Source: Candidatus Aenigmatarchaeota archaeon (GTDB lineage Archaea > Aenigmatarchaeota > Aenigmatarchaeia > PWEA01 > JACRMZ01). Taken from it: DNA of 6,420 nt. The notes beneath the pieces were generated by a model, which did no database searches, was not told where the DNA came from, and saw only the letters and a program-made list of their open reading frames with translations. Below, one piece after another: positions 5,863 through 6,420 of this stretch. Position numbers and translations under genes: made by a program. The stretch is taken from the NCBI GenBank assembly GCA_016219455.1, contig JACRMZ010000083.1, positions 1 through 6,420 on the forward strand, written 5' to 3'. The stretch's first letter is position 1. Each line of letters opens with the position of its first letter.

Positions 5863-6069
5863 ATGGGAAACTTTGGCGAGCTGGTGGCGAGGCTTTTTGC
5901 CACCGGAAGGCTTTCAGGCTCCAGGATAGAGTTTGAAGGCGGAGCCGCAGAAGGTAAGGATGTTTTGGGAATAGCAGATGGCACAGTTTTGCTGGACGGA
6001 GGGGAAAAGATCCCCCTTGAAAAAATAAGGAGAGTATGGCTTAAGGGAAAGAAAAACATACGGAAGTAG
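5863..6069 (+). CDS. Small conserved-looking protein, possibly a beta-barrel (SH3/Sm-like) fold
   Basis: This 68-residue gene starts at ATG 5863, five bases after the true stop of the hydrolase in the +1 frame. AGTGAT (5853-5858), a partial archaeal ribosome binding site, precedes it. It happens to be in the same frame as the front part of the hydrolase, so a gene caller would merge both into one 252-residue chimera. The sequence has an N-terminal amphipathic helix (FGELVARLFATG), then alternating short strands and turns (SRIEFEGG, DVLGIADGTVLLDGGEKI, PLEKIRRVWLKG), as in small SH3- or Sm-like barrels; this fold guess is weak. The end is basic. Only two bases separate its stop from the next ATG, so it is in an operon. 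Function is not recognised. Confidence 0.62.
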   Translation: MGNFGELVARLFATGRLSGSRIEFEGGAAEGKDVLGIADGTVLLDGGEKIPLEKIRRVWLKGKKNIRK

Positions 6070-6071
6070 CT

Positions 6072-6420
6072 ATGCGCTTTGTAAGGGGATTTTTTCTCGC
6101 AATTCTTTCGCTTGCCTTAATCATTGTTCTCATAACGGCCGCTTTGGGGTTTTCATCTAAGGTCCTTCTGTACCCTGATATCTACAAGAACGCGCTTGAA
6201 AAGGCAGGTGCCTATGGTTTCCTTGAAGCGCAATCAAATTCTTCATCGTTTCCAGTGCCAATCAAAGGCACGGTGAGGGAAAATGCAGACAGGGCACTTG
6301 AAAACGGGCTGTCCTATCTGCGGGGCGATACAAGTTCCCCTGGAATATACATAGAGATAGACGGATCAAAGATAAGGGATTTTTTCATCACAAAGGCGCA
6401 GGAGTTTCCGGTTTGCAAAA
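6072..6420 (+). CDS. Membrane-anchored protein of unknown function (3' partial)
   Basis: The frame is open from ATG 6072 to the window end, giving 116 residues. GGAAG at 6062-6066 is a suitable ribosome binding site, and the start follows the previous stop after two bases. A basic start (MRFVRG) is followed by one strongly hydrophobic segment at about residues 7-29, then a domain probably outside the cell: LYPDIYKNALEKAGAYGFL, a serine-rich spacer, and a helical stretch (TVRENADRALENGLSYLRGD) leading to IYIEIDGSKIRDFF and one Cys near the edge. The pattern recalls large conserved membrane proteins with a long ectodomain between an N-terminal and a C-terminal membrane segment, but I cannot name the family, and the rest of the gene is outside the window. 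Confidence 0.75.
   Translation, partial: MRFVRGFFLAILSLALIIVLITAALGFSSKVLLYPDIYKNALEKAGAYGFLEAQSNSSSFPVPIKGTVRENADRALENGLSYLRGDTSSPGIYIEIDGSKIRDFFITKAQEFPVCK

Noticed and set aside
5311..6069. A single 252-residue metallo-beta-lactamase-fold protein
   Set aside because: The middle part (after about residue 148) is unlike the family, while the +1 frame holds the LPGHG end and a stop just before a separate start codon.
1..6420. CRISPR array, tRNA, rRNA or insertion sequence
   Set aside because: No regular direct repeats with spacers, no cloverleaf or ribosomal RNA signature, and no transposase or terminal inverted repeats were seen.

Overview
The window looks archaeal. Genes that begin transcription units have TATA-like boxes centred about 25-31 bases before the start codon, which implies leaderless or nearly leaderless mRNAs. 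Genes inside operons instead carry GGAGGT-type ribosome binding sites. The secreted proteins are rich in N-x-S/T sequons and Ig-like repeats, as in archaeal surface proteins. A small-genome uncultivated lineage (for example DPANN) is possible, but the sequence does not fix the taxon.

Bases 1-3624 are a plus-strand accessory locus of Rhs/YD-repeat type. It opens with the 3' end of a gene whose product ends in a zincin-like metallopeptidase domain (HEVAH...NIMAYG), a plausible toxic tip of a polymorphic toxin. Next comes a small protein with one N-terminal membrane segment and eight extracytoplasmic cysteines, placed where an immunity protein would be. A short YD-repeat fragment with no start region or tip of its own follows. 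The last gene of the block is a 713-residue secreted protein with a signal peptide, about eight YD motifs and five Ig/CARDB-like repeats. The four genes are packed with overlaps or very short gaps, and the three downstream ones have Shine-Dalgarno sites. By eye the first two genes are clearly lower in G+C (about 40% and 35%) than the rest (about 46-50%), which suggests an imported toxin/immunity cassette.

Bases 3625-5274 are ordinary cellular genes. They are a two-CBS-domain protein (plus), a class I SAM methyltransferase (minus, its stop codon overlapping that of the CBS gene), and a small PD-(D/E)XK nuclease-like protein (plus), divergent from the methyltransferase.

Bases 5311-6420 are a plus-strand operon. 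The first gene is a metallo-beta-lactamase-fold hydrolase that appears broken by an internal deletion plus frameshift: its LPGHG end lies in the +1 frame and the middle metal-ligand segment is missing. The second is a 68-residue protein that the frameshift makes look like the tail of the hydrolase. The third is a membrane-anchored protein that runs off the window.

The most interesting item is the putative archaeal secreted metallopeptidase toxin with a membrane-tethered, cysteine-rich partner, sitting beside a displaced YD fragment and a secreted YD/Ig-like protein. The layout resembles Rhs loci in which toxic tips are exchanged and older pieces remain downstream.
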